Source: an uncultured Alphaproteobacteria bacterium (GTDB lineage Bacteria > Pseudomonadota > Alphaproteobacteria > Rhodospirillales > Rhodospirillaceae). From it: a stretch of 64,000 bases of DNA. A program made the position numbers and the translations under genes. Location: positions 2,672,001 to 2,736,000 of the forward strand of contig LT599022.1 of the NCBI GenBank assembly GCA_900079695.1, written 5' to 3'. This document shows, piece by piece, positions 40,562 to 48,246 of the stretch. Position 1 is the stretch's first letter, and the number at the start of each line of letters is the position of its first letter. The notes below the pieces were generated by a model. That model saw nothing but the letters and a program-made list of their open reading frames with translations, ran no database searches and was not told where the DNA came from.

Positions 40562-41014
40562 TCAGGCCCCCTTCCACAGCTTGCGCACCACCGAGCGGCG
40601 CTGCGTCAGCTCTTCGATCTTGTCCGCGATGATGCTTTCTTCGATCGCGGGCAGATACTTGGCCGGGACCACCGCCCAATCGAACATCTCGGCGAGCACC
40701 TGCATCAGCCGAATGTCGTGGGTCGCGTGGATCAACCCCAGGAAACGCAGCAGCGAGATGACCTGATCTTCGCGGGCTTCCGAGGCATAGGCGTCCAACA
40801 TCGCCTTGGAGCAAGGCTCGCCGAGGAACTTGCCGATCTCGGCGGCGATCTCCTCACGCTCCTTGCCGCAATCCTTGAGCGACACGGCCAAGGCCCGGCA
40901 GATCGACGTGCGCAGCGACGCCGCCCGCACCTTCTCGGGTTCGAACGCTTGGGCCGGTTCCGGCGGCTGCCAGGACAGCAGTTCGTAAGTTCGGGTATCG
41001 CGATGGCGGGACAT
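40562..41014 (-). CDS. Phage early hypothetical protein
   Basis: 150 residues, nearly all helical, with conserved-looking LRTSICRALAVSLKDCGKEREEIAAEIGKFLGEPCSKAMLDAYASEAREDQVISLLRFLGLIHAT. The region resembles helix-turn-helix-like phage proteins (LKDCGKEREEIAAEIG) and may bind DNA. GGAGG lies 10 bases before ATG 41014. It follows the 373-base stretch that carries the opposite-strand gene. Confidence 0.72.
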   Translation of the reverse strand: MSRHRDTRTYELLSWQPPEPAQAFEPEKVRAASLRTSICRALAVSLKDCGKEREEIAAEIGKFLGEPCSKAMLDAYASEAREDQVISLLRFLGLIHATHDIRLMQVLAEMFDWAVVPAKYLPAIEESIIADKIEELTQRRSVVRKLWKGA

Positions 41015-41065
41015 CAGAGCATCCCTCCCCGCGACGGCCGACCGGCCGCCGCCCCGTGGCGGCGG

Positions 41066-41094
41066 GTGACGGCCGGCCGACCTTCCCCTACACT
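41066..41094 (+). promoter_or_regulatory. Candidate sigma70 promoter for the opposite-strand gene
   Basis: GTGACG (41066-41071), a 17-base spacer, then TACACT (41089-41094), 32 bases before ATG 41126. The boxes match TTGACA at 3 of 6 and TATAAT at 4 of 6 positions with ideal spacing. It would give the cargo-like gene expression independent of the early operon. Confidence 0.45.
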
Positions 41095-41125
41095 CGGTGT
41101 TGCGACACACCCGAGGGGGAAACTC

Positions 41126-41557
41126 ATGGACGAAATCGAACTCAGAACCGAGCTGGCCATGTTGCAAGGCCAGGTCGACGGGCTGAAATGGCTGGTGAAC
41201 GGCCTCGTATTGGCTCTCAACCGCAAGGAAATCATCGGCCTGCGCGAGGCCGCCGAGGTGCTAACCGTGGTCGAGACATACGTGCGGCACACCGAGACGG
41301 AGGCCGCGACGATCCCGTTGCGCAGCAGCATCGGGTTCCTCGAAGCGATGCTGGAGACGCCGGAGCTTGACCCGCTGAAGGCATTGCTCATTTCAGCCCT
41401 CCTTCACGCGGACGCCGGGAAAGCGATGAAACGGCCGCTCCAAACCTGGCTATCCGAAGCGACTGAAGACGAGATTGCTCAAGAGCTTGACCAACTCGTT
41501 TCGCGACTTCAGTCGCGATCCGATCATCAGACGCCGCCTTCCGGTTCTTCGACCTGA
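41126..41557 (+). CDS. Opposite-strand gene in the early region, unknown (possible cargo)
   Basis: 143 residues, helical and acidic (LRTELAMLQGQVDGLKWLVNGLVLALNRKEIIGLREAAEVLTVVETYVRHTETE, then LDPLKALLISALLHADAGKA). Unrecognised. ATG 41126 has GAGGGGGAAAC upstream and a candidate promoter. It runs against the early operon and has codon use like a real gene. The last 170 bases lie antisense to a 68-residue reading frame coupled to the ParB-like gene, so the two are unlikely to be strongly expressed together. Confidence 0.65.
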   Translation: MDEIELRTELAMLQGQVDGLKWLVNGLVLALNRKEIIGLREAAEVLTVVETYVRHTETEAATIPLRSSIGFLEAMLETPELDPLKALLISALLHADAGKAMKRPLQTWLSEATEDEIAQELDQLVSRLQSRSDHQTPPSGSST

Positions 41558-41594
41558 GCACCAGGGCCAGGAGCGTGCGGAAAAGACGCATCAT
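41388..41594 (-). CDS. Possible small basic protein coupled to the ParB-like gene
   Basis: 68 residues with a hydrophobic basic N-terminus (MMRLFRTLLALVLRSKNRK) and a helical rest (DRIATEVAKRVGQALEQSRLQSLRIARFGAAVSSL). ATG 41594 overlaps the ParB-like stop (ATGA), as with most real genes here. It lies antisense to the end of the rightward gene, so it may be a chance frame. Confidence 0.45.
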   Translation of the reverse strand: MMRLFRTLLALVLRSKNRKAASDDRIATEVAKRVGQALEQSRLQSLRIARFGAAVSSLSRRPREGGLK

Positions 41595-42448
41595 GCCGCC
41601 TCCTGCCGCTTGACCTGGTCGGCGACGAAATCGCGCAGGACACGGTCCTGTGCGTCTTCCATCTTCGCCGCCAGGAAGGCCCGCTTGACCGCGGGCGGAG
41701 CGTCGCGCCAAGCGCGCATCAGCTTCGAGAGGGCCTTGTCGGTGTCGGGGTCGACCGCGACGCGCACGCCACGAACCGCCTGCGCCGCCTGGTCGACGGT
41801 CTTGACCGTGGGTTCGTCGGCGAGCAGCAGCTCCAGCGCGTCCGCCTGTTCCGCGGGCGTGAGCTTGGCCAGGGCCATCAGCTCCGACTGCTTCGTGGCG
41901 AGCGGCGTACCCGAAACCCGCTGCCGGGTCGCCAGGGTCAGGCCGTTGGCGATCTGCACCGCGCGCTGGATCGTGCGCGGCGTCAGGCCGCATTTCTGCG
42001 CCGCGTCGGATGCAAACGACACGATGTCGTTTGCACGTCCGTGCTTCGCCTCGGCGCCGGCGACGCCCGCCTTCGTCTCGGGGTGGAGTTCCTCGTAGAC
42101 CCGCTGCCGCTCCGCCAGGAACACCGCGCGGTCGAGCGGCGTCAGCTCGTAGCGGCGCAGGTTCTCGTCGATCTCCCAGATCAGGGCTTCCTGATCGGTC
42201 ATCTCGTAGACGAAGGCGTCCACCTCGTCCCACTGCAGGATCTCGACCCCGCGGAAGCGATGGCCGCCGGAGACCACCTGATAGGTGCCGGGCTTGCGGC
42301 CCACGCGCACCTCGATCGGGTTGCGCAGGCGGCCGCTCTCCTGGATGCTCTCGGCGATGTGCCGGGCGTGATCGTCGTTCACCGGACGCAGGCGGGCACC
42401 GAGGCTGATCGCCGCGACCTTGAGGGTTTGGAGGCCGAGGGCTTTCAT
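41591..42448 (-). CDS. ParB/sulfiredoxin-fold nuclease-like protein
   Basis: 285 residues. Residues about 8-95 are a ParB N-terminal (Srx-like) domain: RPVNDDHARHIAESIQESGRLRNPIEVRVG, YQVVSGGHRFRGVEILQWDEVDAFVYEM and QEALIWEIDENLRRYELTPLDRAVFLAERQ. A helix-turn-helix follows (SDAAQKCGLTPRTIQRAVQIA), then a helical C-terminus. ParB-fold proteins bind DNA and hydrolyse CTP or act as nucleases. In this early position it could mark phage DNA or act in the transposition or modification of the genome. It overlaps the DDE mini-protein (ATGA). Confidence 0.88.
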   Translation of the reverse strand: MKALGLQTLKVAAISLGARLRPVNDDHARHIAESIQESGRLRNPIEVRVGRKPGTYQVVSGGHRFRGVEILQWDEVDAFVYEMTDQEALIWEIDENLRRYELTPLDRAVFLAERQRVYEELHPETKAGVAGAEAKHGRANDIVSFASDAAQKCGLTPRTIQRAVQIANGLTLATRQRVSGTPLATKQSELMALAKLTPAEQADALELLLADEPTVKTVDQAAQAVRGVRVAVDPDTDKALSKLMRAWRDAPPAVKRAFLAAKMEDAQDRVLRDFVADQVKRQEAA

Positions 42449-42849
42449 GCCCGCCCCCCGTCAATATCCTGCGGCGCGATGCCGTAGACGGCGCGGGCCT
42501 GTTCACGGAAGCGCCGCATCTGACGCTCGATCGAACCCGAGTAGGGATTGAACGGCGCGAGGGAAATGATCTCCACACCCTGCAGCCAGCACTCGCGCAC
42601 CAACTGCGGCAGGCTCGCCGCGTTGTCGATCTCGACCACGATCGGCACGCCGTCCTGCTCGACCGCCTTGCGGAAGGCCGCGACCATCGCGCCGTCGCGG
42701 TCGGTGCCGAGGCCGGTGGTCAGAACCCGGTGGGTTCCGGCCTCCATGCACATCGCCAGCTGCAACACGCCGTCGGCGGTCTGAACGTCGAGCTTCGCGC
42801 TATCGAGCACGAAACCCTGGCGCCGGTGTTCAATCAGGTGCTTTTTCAT
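42445..42849 (-). CDS. Stand-alone DDE integrase-core mini-protein
   Basis: 134 residues. The sequence aligns with the retroviral-integrase (rve) fold only: a first strand with AKLDVQTADG (Asp), then MCMEAGTHRVLTTGLG, VAAFRKAVEQDGVPIVVEIDNAAS (second Asp) and FNPYSGSIERQMRRF (Glu). All three acidic residues seem kept, with 32 residues between the second Asp and Glu. It has no DNA-binding domain and is separate from the full transposase 2 kb away. It could be a helper, inhibitor or remnant of a lost element. ATG 42849 lies 3 bases after ner. Confidence 0.72.
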   Translation of the reverse strand: MKKHLIEHRRQGFVLDSAKLDVQTADGVLQLAMCMEAGTHRVLTTGLGTDRDGAMVAAFRKAVEQDGVPIVVEIDNAASLPQLVRECWLQGVEIISLAPFNPYSGSIERQMRRFREQARAVYGIAPQDIDGGRA

Positions 42850-42851
42850 GT

Positions 42852-43148
42852 TCAAGCCCTTGCTCCGTTTTGGCAGTGACCACGGGGCCGGGCGGTGCGA
42901 TAGTTGGCGGCAGGTTGAGGACGTTTCCGGGTGCCGTCGACTGCGTAGCGCGAAGGCCACAAGTCCTTGGGGGGAATGCCGAGAGCGGTGCTGATCACCG
43001 TCTCGCCCACCGAATGGGGCTTGCGCAACGCCGCGCTGCAGGTGCCGTCGGGCAGGCCGTGGTTCTGGTCGAGCGCGGACAACGTCAGGCCGCGCTTCTC
43101 CAGAGCGGCCTTGATGTCCGACTTGTGCCAGCCTTTGGCCTTGGGCAT
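42852..43148 (-). CDS. ner: Ner-like early transcription regulator
   Basis: 98 residues. The Ner/Nlp family signature is clear: KAKGWHKSDIKAALEKRGLTLSALDQNHGLPDGTCSAALRKPHSVGETVISTALGIPPKDLWPSRYA. It turns down early and repressor transcription in Mu. ATG 43148 has AGGAAGG 6 bases upstream. An upstream extension of the frame lacks family similarity. It is the first gene of the early operon after the operator region. Confidence 0.93.
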   Translation of the reverse strand: MPKAKGWHKSDIKAALEKRGLTLSALDQNHGLPDGTCSAALRKPHSVGETVISTALGIPPKDLWPSRYAVDGTRKRPQPAANYRTARPRGHCQNGARA

Positions 43149-43223
43149 TCGTACCTTCCTCTTCCTGATCCGCTGGCCCCGCCAGGCCGGCATTTTTTAG
43201 GGGTTAGAATTTCTATGTCTGGA

Positions 43224-43252
43224 AATATGAAACCAAAGTTTCAGACGGTCAA
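43224..43252 (-). promoter_or_regulatory. Early promoter (Pe-like) on the minus strand
   Basis: TTGACC (43252-43247), a 17-base spacer and CATATT (43229-43224), reading toward ner. The boxes match consensus 5 of 6 and 4 of 6. The spacer is filled by operator 1, and operator 2 covers the first base of the -35 box, so the repressor would block polymerase. Confidence 0.7.
43228..43243. promoter_or_regulatory. Repressor operator 1
   Basis: Perfect palindrome TGAAAC-CAAA-GTTTCA in the early promoter spacer. It has the same half-sites as the other two operators in this region. Confidence 0.75.
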
Positions 43253-43267
43253 GAAACTTCGGTTTCT
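43252..43267. promoter_or_regulatory. Repressor operator 2
   Basis: Perfect palindrome AGAAAC-TTCG-GTTTCT. Its centre lies 24 bases from the centre of operator 1, a spacing of about two helical turns, favouring binding of dimers on one DNA face. Confidence 0.75.
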
Positions 43268-43374
43268 ATCCGGATCGAGTTTCAGGCTTTCGGGGCACAC
43301 GTATGGGCCTCATACGGAGATTTATTGGCTCATATCAGATGGTTATCGGAAATCTGAACCAACCTCACCCGATA

Positions 43375-43390
43375 TGAAACTTGAGTTTCA
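43375..43390. promoter_or_regulatory. Repressor operator 3
   Basis: Perfect palindrome TGAAAC-TTGA-GTTTCA ending 3 bases before the repressor ATG. Binding here would block translation start or the repressor promoter, giving autoregulation. Confidence 0.75.
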
Positions 43391-43393
43391 CGC

Positions 43394-43888
43394 ATGACGG
43401 AAGACCTGAAACCGGATGACGGCTTTGCGGAGCGGCTTCGGCTCGCGATGGGCGGTGAAACGGAAAGCGCCTTCGCCGCCCGTTGCCCCGATATCTCGCG
43501 GCCGTTGCTCAGGAAGTATCTCGCGGGGTCCGAGCCAGGGCTTTCGAAGGTCGTGTTGCTGGCTGCGGCGCTGGGCGTGTCGGTCGAGTGGCTGGCCACC
43601 GGGCGCGGGCCGATGCATCCGAGCGGCACACCGTCCGGGGCGGATGTCATCGACGAGGAACTGCTAGGCCGCGTCGCCAGCAGGATCTCGGAGGTCTATC
43701 GGGAAGAGAACGCCCGTATCCAGCCGCTGCAGCTGGTTCAGATGGCGAGCCGTTGGTACGGCGACCTGATCCGGCATTTTGCCCCAGAGGAGCGGGAAGC
43801 GGGTCTTAAGGGGATGGTGATCGGGCTTCGGCGCGAGTTGCGCAACCCGCGGGACACCGGCTCGGCGTCAGGCAAACTCTTGGCTTGA
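43394..43888 (+). CDS. Phage repressor (c-type), helix-turn-helix protein
   Basis: 164 residues. Residues about 9-70 are a lambda-repressor-type HTH (FAERLRLAMGGETESAFAARCPDISRPLLRKYLAGSEPGLSKVVLLAAALGVSVEWLATG). The remainder is helical and has no LexA-type peptidase motif, so induction is not by RecA-driven self-cleavage. It is transcribed away from ner, across the three operators. The start is ATG 43394; no strong ribosome site is visible, which suits weak expression or operator-linked control. Confidence 0.88.
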   Translation: MTEDLKPDDGFAERLRLAMGGETESAFAARCPDISRPLLRKYLAGSEPGLSKVVLLAAALGVSVEWLATGRGPMHPSGTPSGADVIDEELLGRVASRISEVYREENARIQPLQLVQMASRWYGDLIRHFAPEEREAGLKGMVIGLRRELRNPRDTGSASGKLLA

Positions 43889-44342
43889 GAGTGGTTAGGA
43901 CGCGCCCATTCCGAGAGTGCCCAAGCCCGTATGTCACGGTCAACCGGGGCGAGTTTGCCGACGAGATTTCCCGTGGTATGTTGGCGGCGCGAATTTTAAG
44001 AGACGAGGGCCGCCGCTCTAAAAGGCCCCTAAGGTCCTCTCAAGCGGCGGCTCCCGTTTTGCGGAACCAAGTGTCCCGGCGCCGATCATCGGCCCGAACA
44101 GCAACACCAACGGCGCGCCGCCGCAGGGGGTCCATCGGACCTCCGGAACTCCAGGGTTTCTGCGGGCGTCTCGGGTTGTCACCCTTGATCCCGTTTAATC
44201 TCGGGGTTCTGCGGGATCATGTGTCTAGGAACATTCGGCTTTTGCGCGAAGCGCCATCGACCTGAGCGAGCGGATCGCTTCGCGGGGGTCGAGGGGACCG
44301 GGTCCCCTCGCGGCTCCGGGCGGAGCCCGGCCCGGGTTTCCT
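43889..44342. other. Non-coding stretch spanning the early phage terminus and host junction
   Basis: No convincing gene. It holds the phage end: TTTTAAGAG (43994-44002) with CTCTAAAAG (44017-44025), then CCTAAGG and CAAGCGGCGG, then the terminal repeat (44060-44078). Outside the phage are a 13-bp palindrome (44081-44093) and GC-rich hairpins (44290-44327) after the FAH gene. Confidence 0.6.
44060..44078 (-). repeat. Prophage terminal inverted repeat, early end
   Basis: Exact reverse complement of 7157-7175. On the inner side is CAAGCGGCGG, a partial match to the TTAAGCGGCG sequence inside the other end. It marks the right boundary of the prophage. Confidence 0.85.
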
Positions 44343-45023
44343 TCACTCGATCGTGAACATCACCTTCGACAGTCCCTCGATTTCGGCAACGACATGCTGG
44401 TCGCGCCGGAGCGGCCCGACGCCGCTCGGGGTGCCGGTGAAGATCAGGTCGCCGGGCTTCAGTTCGACGTAGGCCGAGAGGCGGGAGACGATTTCCGCCG
44501 GGGCCCAGCTCATCTGGCCGAGGGTGCCCTGCTGCCTGACGATGCCGTCGACCGAGAGGCGGATCGCGGTGGCGTTGCCGATCTCGACGCCGTCGCGCGG
44601 CGAGATCCGGCCGATCGGGGCGGAGTGGTCGAAGCCTTTGGCGAGGTCCCACGGGCGGCCCTTTTCCTTGGCTTCGGCCTGAAGATCGCGGCGGGTGAGG
44701 TCGACGCCGACGGCGTAGCCCCAGATCGCCGCGTCGGCGGCCTCCGGCGTGAGATCGCGGCCGCCGGAGGCGAGCGCGAGCACGAGCTCGGCCTCGTGAT
44801 GCAGGTCGGAGGTCATCGGCGGGTAGGGCACGTGGTGGCCCTGGATCACCGCGTCGGCGGGCTTGGAGAAGAAGAACGGCGGCTCGCGGTTGGGGTCCGA
44901 GCCCATTTCGCGGGCGTGGTCGGCGTAGTTGCGGCCGACGCAATAGATGCGCCGCACCGGAAAGATGCCGCCGCCTTCGACGAGAACGTAGGGCTGGCCG
45001 ATCTGGGGCAGGAACTTCGACAT
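44343..45023 (-). CDS. Fumarylacetoacetate hydrolase family protein
   Basis: 226 residues, the usual size of the short FAH-family enzymes (acylpyruvate hydrolase, oxaloacetate decarboxylase, HpcE-type). Motifs: IYCVGRNYADHAREMG, PPFFFSKPADAV, the metal-binding HHEAELVLAL (Glu-x-Glu pair) and GDLIFTGTPSGVGPL. The substrate is not determined by sequence. ATG 45023 has AGGAG 8 bases upstream. It is the first intact host gene beyond the prophage. Confidence 0.92.
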   Translation of the reverse strand: MSKFLPQIGQPYVLVEGGGIFPVRRIYCVGRNYADHAREMGSDPNREPPFFFSKPADAVIQGHHVPYPPMTSDLHHEAELVLALASGGRDLTPEAADAAIWGYAVGVDLTRRDLQAEAKEKGRPWDLAKGFDHSAPIGRISPRDGVEIGNATAIRLSVDGIVRQQGTLGQMSWAPAEIVSRLSAYVELKPGDLIFTGTPSGVGPLRRDQHVVAEIEGLSKVMFTIE

Positions 45024-45074
45024 TCGCGGATCTCCTTGTGACGTCAAGGAGATGTGGGGAGATGCCGGACGAAA

Positions 45075-45106
45075 GAAAAGCGCCCGGTTAGGGGGAAACC
45101 GGGCGC
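45075..45106 (-). terminator. Intrinsic terminator between lolA and FAH gene
   Basis: Perfect 10-bp stem (45080-45089 with 45097-45106), followed on the minus strand by CTTTTCTTTC. It ends the leftward ftsK-lolA transcript, with 160 non-coding bases between it and lolA. Confidence 0.75.
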
Positions 45107-45265
45107 CTGTGTCTCCTATCGGAGCGAAGGGGCGGCTGGGGGGGCCGCTGTCCTTCCGATCGACGCCGTTGCAGCGCCTCTCGTAAACCAGAGGTGGGAA
45201 TGCGTTTCGCCCAGCACCACCACGCATTCAACATGCCTGGCCTGCATGAATCGCATAGGTTGAAT

Positions 45266-45895
45266 TCACCGCGGGCGTGGCGTCCGGAACAGCGAATCCT
45301 GCAGCGAAACCCCGGTTTCCGGATTCTGCAGCGTGACCGAGGTGACGAGGCCCTGGGCGTCGGTAACGCGCCACTGCGCCAGCGCGAACGGCGCGCGGGT
45401 GAACACCAGGGTCAGGCTTCCGGCGGTGGGATCGCTTTCCTGCACCACGGTGATTTCGAGCACGCCCGGCGGTTCGGCGACGCGGGTGATGCGCGCGTCC
45501 TTGCCCGAGAACCGGACCTCGGGCTTGAGCAGCAGCCCCGCCGGGGAGCTGTCGAGGTCGAGGTAGCTGTACTGGTCGACCTTGGTGTCGACGAAGGTGA
45601 AGTACGAACCGTTGGCGACCACCAGCACGCCGGTCGGCGGATCGTATTCGACGCGCAGCTTGCCGGGGCGCGAGAGATAGAGCGTGCCCTCGGAGATCTC
45701 GCCGCTCGGCGCGACCTGGAGGAAGCGCGCGCGCAGGGTCTTGAGCGCGCCGAGGGTGCGCTCCGCCTCGCGTACCGCTTCGGCCTGCTGCGGCGTGAGG
45801 TCCGCCGCCTTGGGCGCGGCCTCGGCGGCGGTGGAAAATGCGAACGCCGCTCCGAGCACGAGAAGCGCCCGTGCGATCCGCCGGATACCTGTCAC
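45266..45895 (-). CDS. lolA: Outer-membrane lipoprotein carrier LolA-like
   Basis: 209 residues. A signal peptide (residues 1-26, ...FSTAAEA) precedes a LolA/LolB-type half-barrel: TLKTLRARFLQVAPSGEISEGTLYLSRPGKLRVEYDPP, then SYFTFVDTKVDQYSYLDLD and WRVTDAQGLVTSVTLQNPETG. It carries lipoproteins across the periplasm. The start is GTG 45895, immediately after the ftsK stop codon (TAAGTG), so the two are co-transcribed, a common alphaproteobacterial arrangement. Confidence 0.9.
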   Translation of the reverse strand: MTGIRRIARALLVLGAAFAFSTAAEAAPKAADLTPQQAEAVREAERTLGALKTLRARFLQVAPSGEISEGTLYLSRPGKLRVEYDPPTGVLVVANGSYFTFVDTKVDQYSYLDLDSSPAGLLLKPEVRFSGKDARITRVAEPPGVLEITVVQESDPTAGSLTLVFTRAPFALAQWRVTDAQGLVTSVTLQNPETGVSLQDSLFRTPRPR

Positions 45896-48238
45896 TTACG
45901 ATCCCCCACCGAGAATTTCGCGTTTGCCCACATGGTTGGCCGGGCTGACGACGCCGTTGCGCTCCATCATTTCGACGATGCGCGCTGCGCGGTTGTAGCC
46001 GATCTGCAATTGCCGTTGGATAAAGCTGGTGGAGGCCTTGCGTTCGCGCAAGACGATCGCCACCGCCTGATCGTACAGCGCGTCGCCGCCGGAGCCGCCC
46101 GGCTCGTCGTCGTCGCCGCCGAGTTCGGCGTCGGGGTCGACGGTGACGTCCTCGACGTATTCCGGTTCGCCCTGTTCGCGCAGGAAGGCGACCACGTCCT
46201 CGACCTCTTGATCGGAGACGAACGGCCCGTGCACGCGGGTGATGCGCCCGCCTGCCGCCATGTAGAGCATGTCGCCCTGGCCGAGCAGTTGTTCCGCGCC
46301 CTGTTCGCCGAGAATCGTGCGGCTGTCGATCTTCGAGGTGACCTGGAAGCTGATGCGGGTGGGGAAGTTGGCCTTGATGGTGCCGGTGATCACGTCGACC
46401 GAGGGGCGCTGCGTCGCCATGATCAGGTGGATGCCCGCAGCGCGCGCCATCTGCGCGAGGCGTTGGATCGCGCCCTCCACGTCCTTGCCCGCCACCAGCA
46501 TCAGGTCGGCCATTTCGTCGACCACCACGACGATGTGGTGCAGCGCCTTGAGGTCGAGTTCCTGTTCCTCGTAGACCAACTCGCCGGTTTCCGGATCGAA
46601 GCCGGTCTGGACGGTGCGGGTGAGGGTTTCGCCCTTCTCCCGCGCCTGGGCGAGCTTCTGGTTGTAGCCCTGGATGTTGCGGACCCCGAGCTGGCTCATC
46701 GCGCGGTAGCGGTCTTCCATCTCGCGCACCGCCCACTTCAGCGCCACCACCGCCTTGCCCGGGTCGGTGACTACCGGCGCGAGAAGGTGGGGAATGCCGT
46801 CGTAGACCGAGAGTTCGAGCATCTTCGGGTCGATCATGATCACCCGGCACTGCTCCGGCGTGAGGCGGTAGAGCAGGGAGAGGATCATGGTGTTGATCGC
46901 CACCGACTTGCCCGAGCCGGTGGTGCCGGCGATCAGCAGGTGAGGCATGCGGGTGAGGTCGACGTACTCCGCGCCGCCGCCGATGTCCTTGCCGAGGGCG
47001 AGGCAGAGGGTCTGCTGCGACTTCACGAACGCGTCGGAGGCGAGCAGTTCGCGCAGGTAGACGGTTTCGCGGCGCGCGTTGGGCAGCTCGATGCCGATGA
47101 CGTTGCGCCCGGGGATCACCGCGATGCGCGCCGAGATCGCGCTCATCGAGCGGGCGATGTCGTCGGCGAGACCGACGACGCGCGAGGTCTTGGTGCCGGG
47201 CGCGGGTTCGAGCTCGTAGAGCGTCACCACCGGGCCGGGGCGGATCTTCACGATCTCGCCGGAGATGCCGAACTCGCCCAGCACCGAGTGCAGGAGCCGG
47301 GCGTTCTGGTTGAGGCCGTCGTCGCTGGTCTTCGGCCCGCCGCCGGTTTTCGGCAGGTTGAGGAGGTCGAGGGGCGGCAGCTCGAACGCGCCGCTCTTGC
47401 GTCGCCCGAGGGCGAGGCGGCCCTGGCGCATCCGTTCGGTTTCGCGCGGGTTCGGCGGCGGCTCGGGGCCGCGGTCGATCAGCGGCTGCTCGTCGTCGTC
47501 TTCGTCCTCCGGCGGGTCGTCGGGTTCGGCGACCCGCGGCTGCGGACCGCTGAACACCGGCTCGCCGCTGCGCTGCGGGCGGCGCGGCGTTTCGCGGCGG
47601 ACGCGCTGCGGCTTGGCGGGCGGCGGCGGGGCGGGGCGGCGCTTCAGCGCGCGCGCGGCGACTCCGGCGAGCGCGGCCCAGACCCGCGGCGGGATCGTCG
47701 CGGCATAGGCGAGGGCGGCGAGGGCGAGCGGCGCGCCGATCGCCCAGGCCGCGAGCCCCAGCGTCCACCCCGGGGCGGGGCGGAGAAACGGCGCGAGGTT
47801 GCCGGTGACGAGGGTGCCGAGGGCGCCGCCCCAGTTGCGGCCGTCGGGGCCGTGGGCGAGCGCGAGGGTGAGCGGCAGCAGTGCCGCCAGCAACGCCGCG
47901 AAGCGCAGCAGCGGCCGCGGCGCGGGCAGGAGCAGCAGGCCGCGCAGCCCCCAGGCGGCGACCGCGAAGGCGATCGCCCAGCCGCCGAGGCCGAACCACT
48001 GCAACAGCATGTCGGAGACGGTCGCGCCGGGGATGCCGAGAAGATTGCGCACCTGGGCGTTGGAGACGGTGTTCCACGAGGGATCGCCGGGGGCGTGGCT
48101 GGCGAGCGCGGCGCCGATCGCGATGCCGAGGCAGATCCCCGCGAGACCGAGCGCACGGATGCCGGTCCGGCGCAGGAAGCGCGCCAGGGACTCGGGCAGG
48201 AACCGTCGCTGGGCGGTGGCGGCGCGGGAACGGGCCAT
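45896..48238 (-). CDS. ftsK: DNA translocase FtsK
   Basis: 780 residues. Residues 1-200 contain about four transmembrane helices; 200-290 are a Pro/acid-rich linker; the motor follows, with Walker A GTTGSGKS (about residue 437), Walker [14 protein letters not shown] and the RFDVVL-type arginine region. The C-terminal gamma winged helix is complete ([39 protein letters not shown]). It pumps chromosome DNA at the septum and activates dimer resolution. ATG 48238 has GAGGAG 7 bases upstream. It is 8 bases after the aminotransferase. Confidence 0.96.
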   Translation of the reverse strand: MARSRAATAQRRFLPESLARFLRRTGIRALGLAGICLGIAIGAALASHAPGDPSWNTVSNAQVRNLLGIPGATVSDMLLQWFGLGGWAIAFAVAAWGLRGLLLLPAPRPLLRFAALLAALLPLTLALAHGPDGRNWGGALGTLVTGNLAPFLRPAPGWTLGLAAWAIGAPLALAALAYAATIPPRVWAALAGVAARALKRRPAPPPPAKPQRVRRETPRRPQRSGEPVFSGPQPRVAEPDDPPEDEDDDEQPLIDRGPEPPPNPRETERMRQGRLALGRRKSGAFELPPLDLLNLPKTGGGPKTSDDGLNQNARLLHSVLGEFGISGEIVKIRPGPVVTLYELEPAPGTKTSRVVGLADDIARSMSAISARIAVIPGRNVIGIELPNARRETVYLRELLASDAFVKSQQTLCLALGKDIGGGAEYVDLTRMPHLLIAGTTGSGKSVAINTMILSLLYRLTPEQCRVIMIDPKMLELSVYDGIPHLLAPVVTDPGKAVVALKWAVREMEDRYRAMSQLGVRNIQGYNQKLAQAREKGETLTRTVQTGFDPETGELVYEEQELDLKALHHIVVVVDEMADLMLVAGKDVEGAIQRLAQMARAAGIHLIMATQRPSVDVITGTIKANFPTRISFQVTSKIDSRTILGEQGAEQLLGQGDMLYMAAGGRITRVHGPFVSDQEVEDVVAFLREQGEPEYVEDVTVDPDAELGGDDDEPGGSGGDALYDQAVAIVLRERKASTSFIQRQLQIGYNRAARIVEMMERNGVVSPANHVGKREILGGGS

Positions 48239-48246
48239 GGATCTCC

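Larger units (their letters stand above)
7157..44078 (-). mobile_element. Transposable (Mu-type) prophage with P2-like tail, about 36.9 kb
   Basis: The element is defined by a perfect 19-bp inverted repeat at both ends (7157-7175 and 44060-44078). Inside are all the expected parts of a transposable phage: c-type repressor, ner, MuA-type DDE transposase, MuB ATPase, gemA, mor, lysis, terminase, DUF935 portal, gpF, protease/scaffold, gpT capsid and a full contractile tail. The early end is on the right, so it is inverted relative to the usual Mu map. No essential gene looks broken, so it may be active. No exact 5-bp target duplication is visible next to the repeats, so the terminal bases are uncertain by a few positions. 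Integration lies between the response regulator and the FAH gene and disrupts no recognisable gene. Confidence 0.93.

Noticed and set aside
41126-41594. Toxin-antitoxin pair
   Set aside because: The two frames overlap antisense and run in opposite directions, and neither resembles a known toxin or antitoxin.
7151-44085. A 5-bp target duplication at the prophage ends
   Set aside because: Trying each cut position beside the repeats, the best match is GGGCG against CGGCG (4 of 5), which is not good evidence.
45228-48077. Long alternative frames over ftsK and lolA
   Set aside because: Arg/Pro-rich shadow without domains; the ftsK frame has Walker motifs and the gamma domain.
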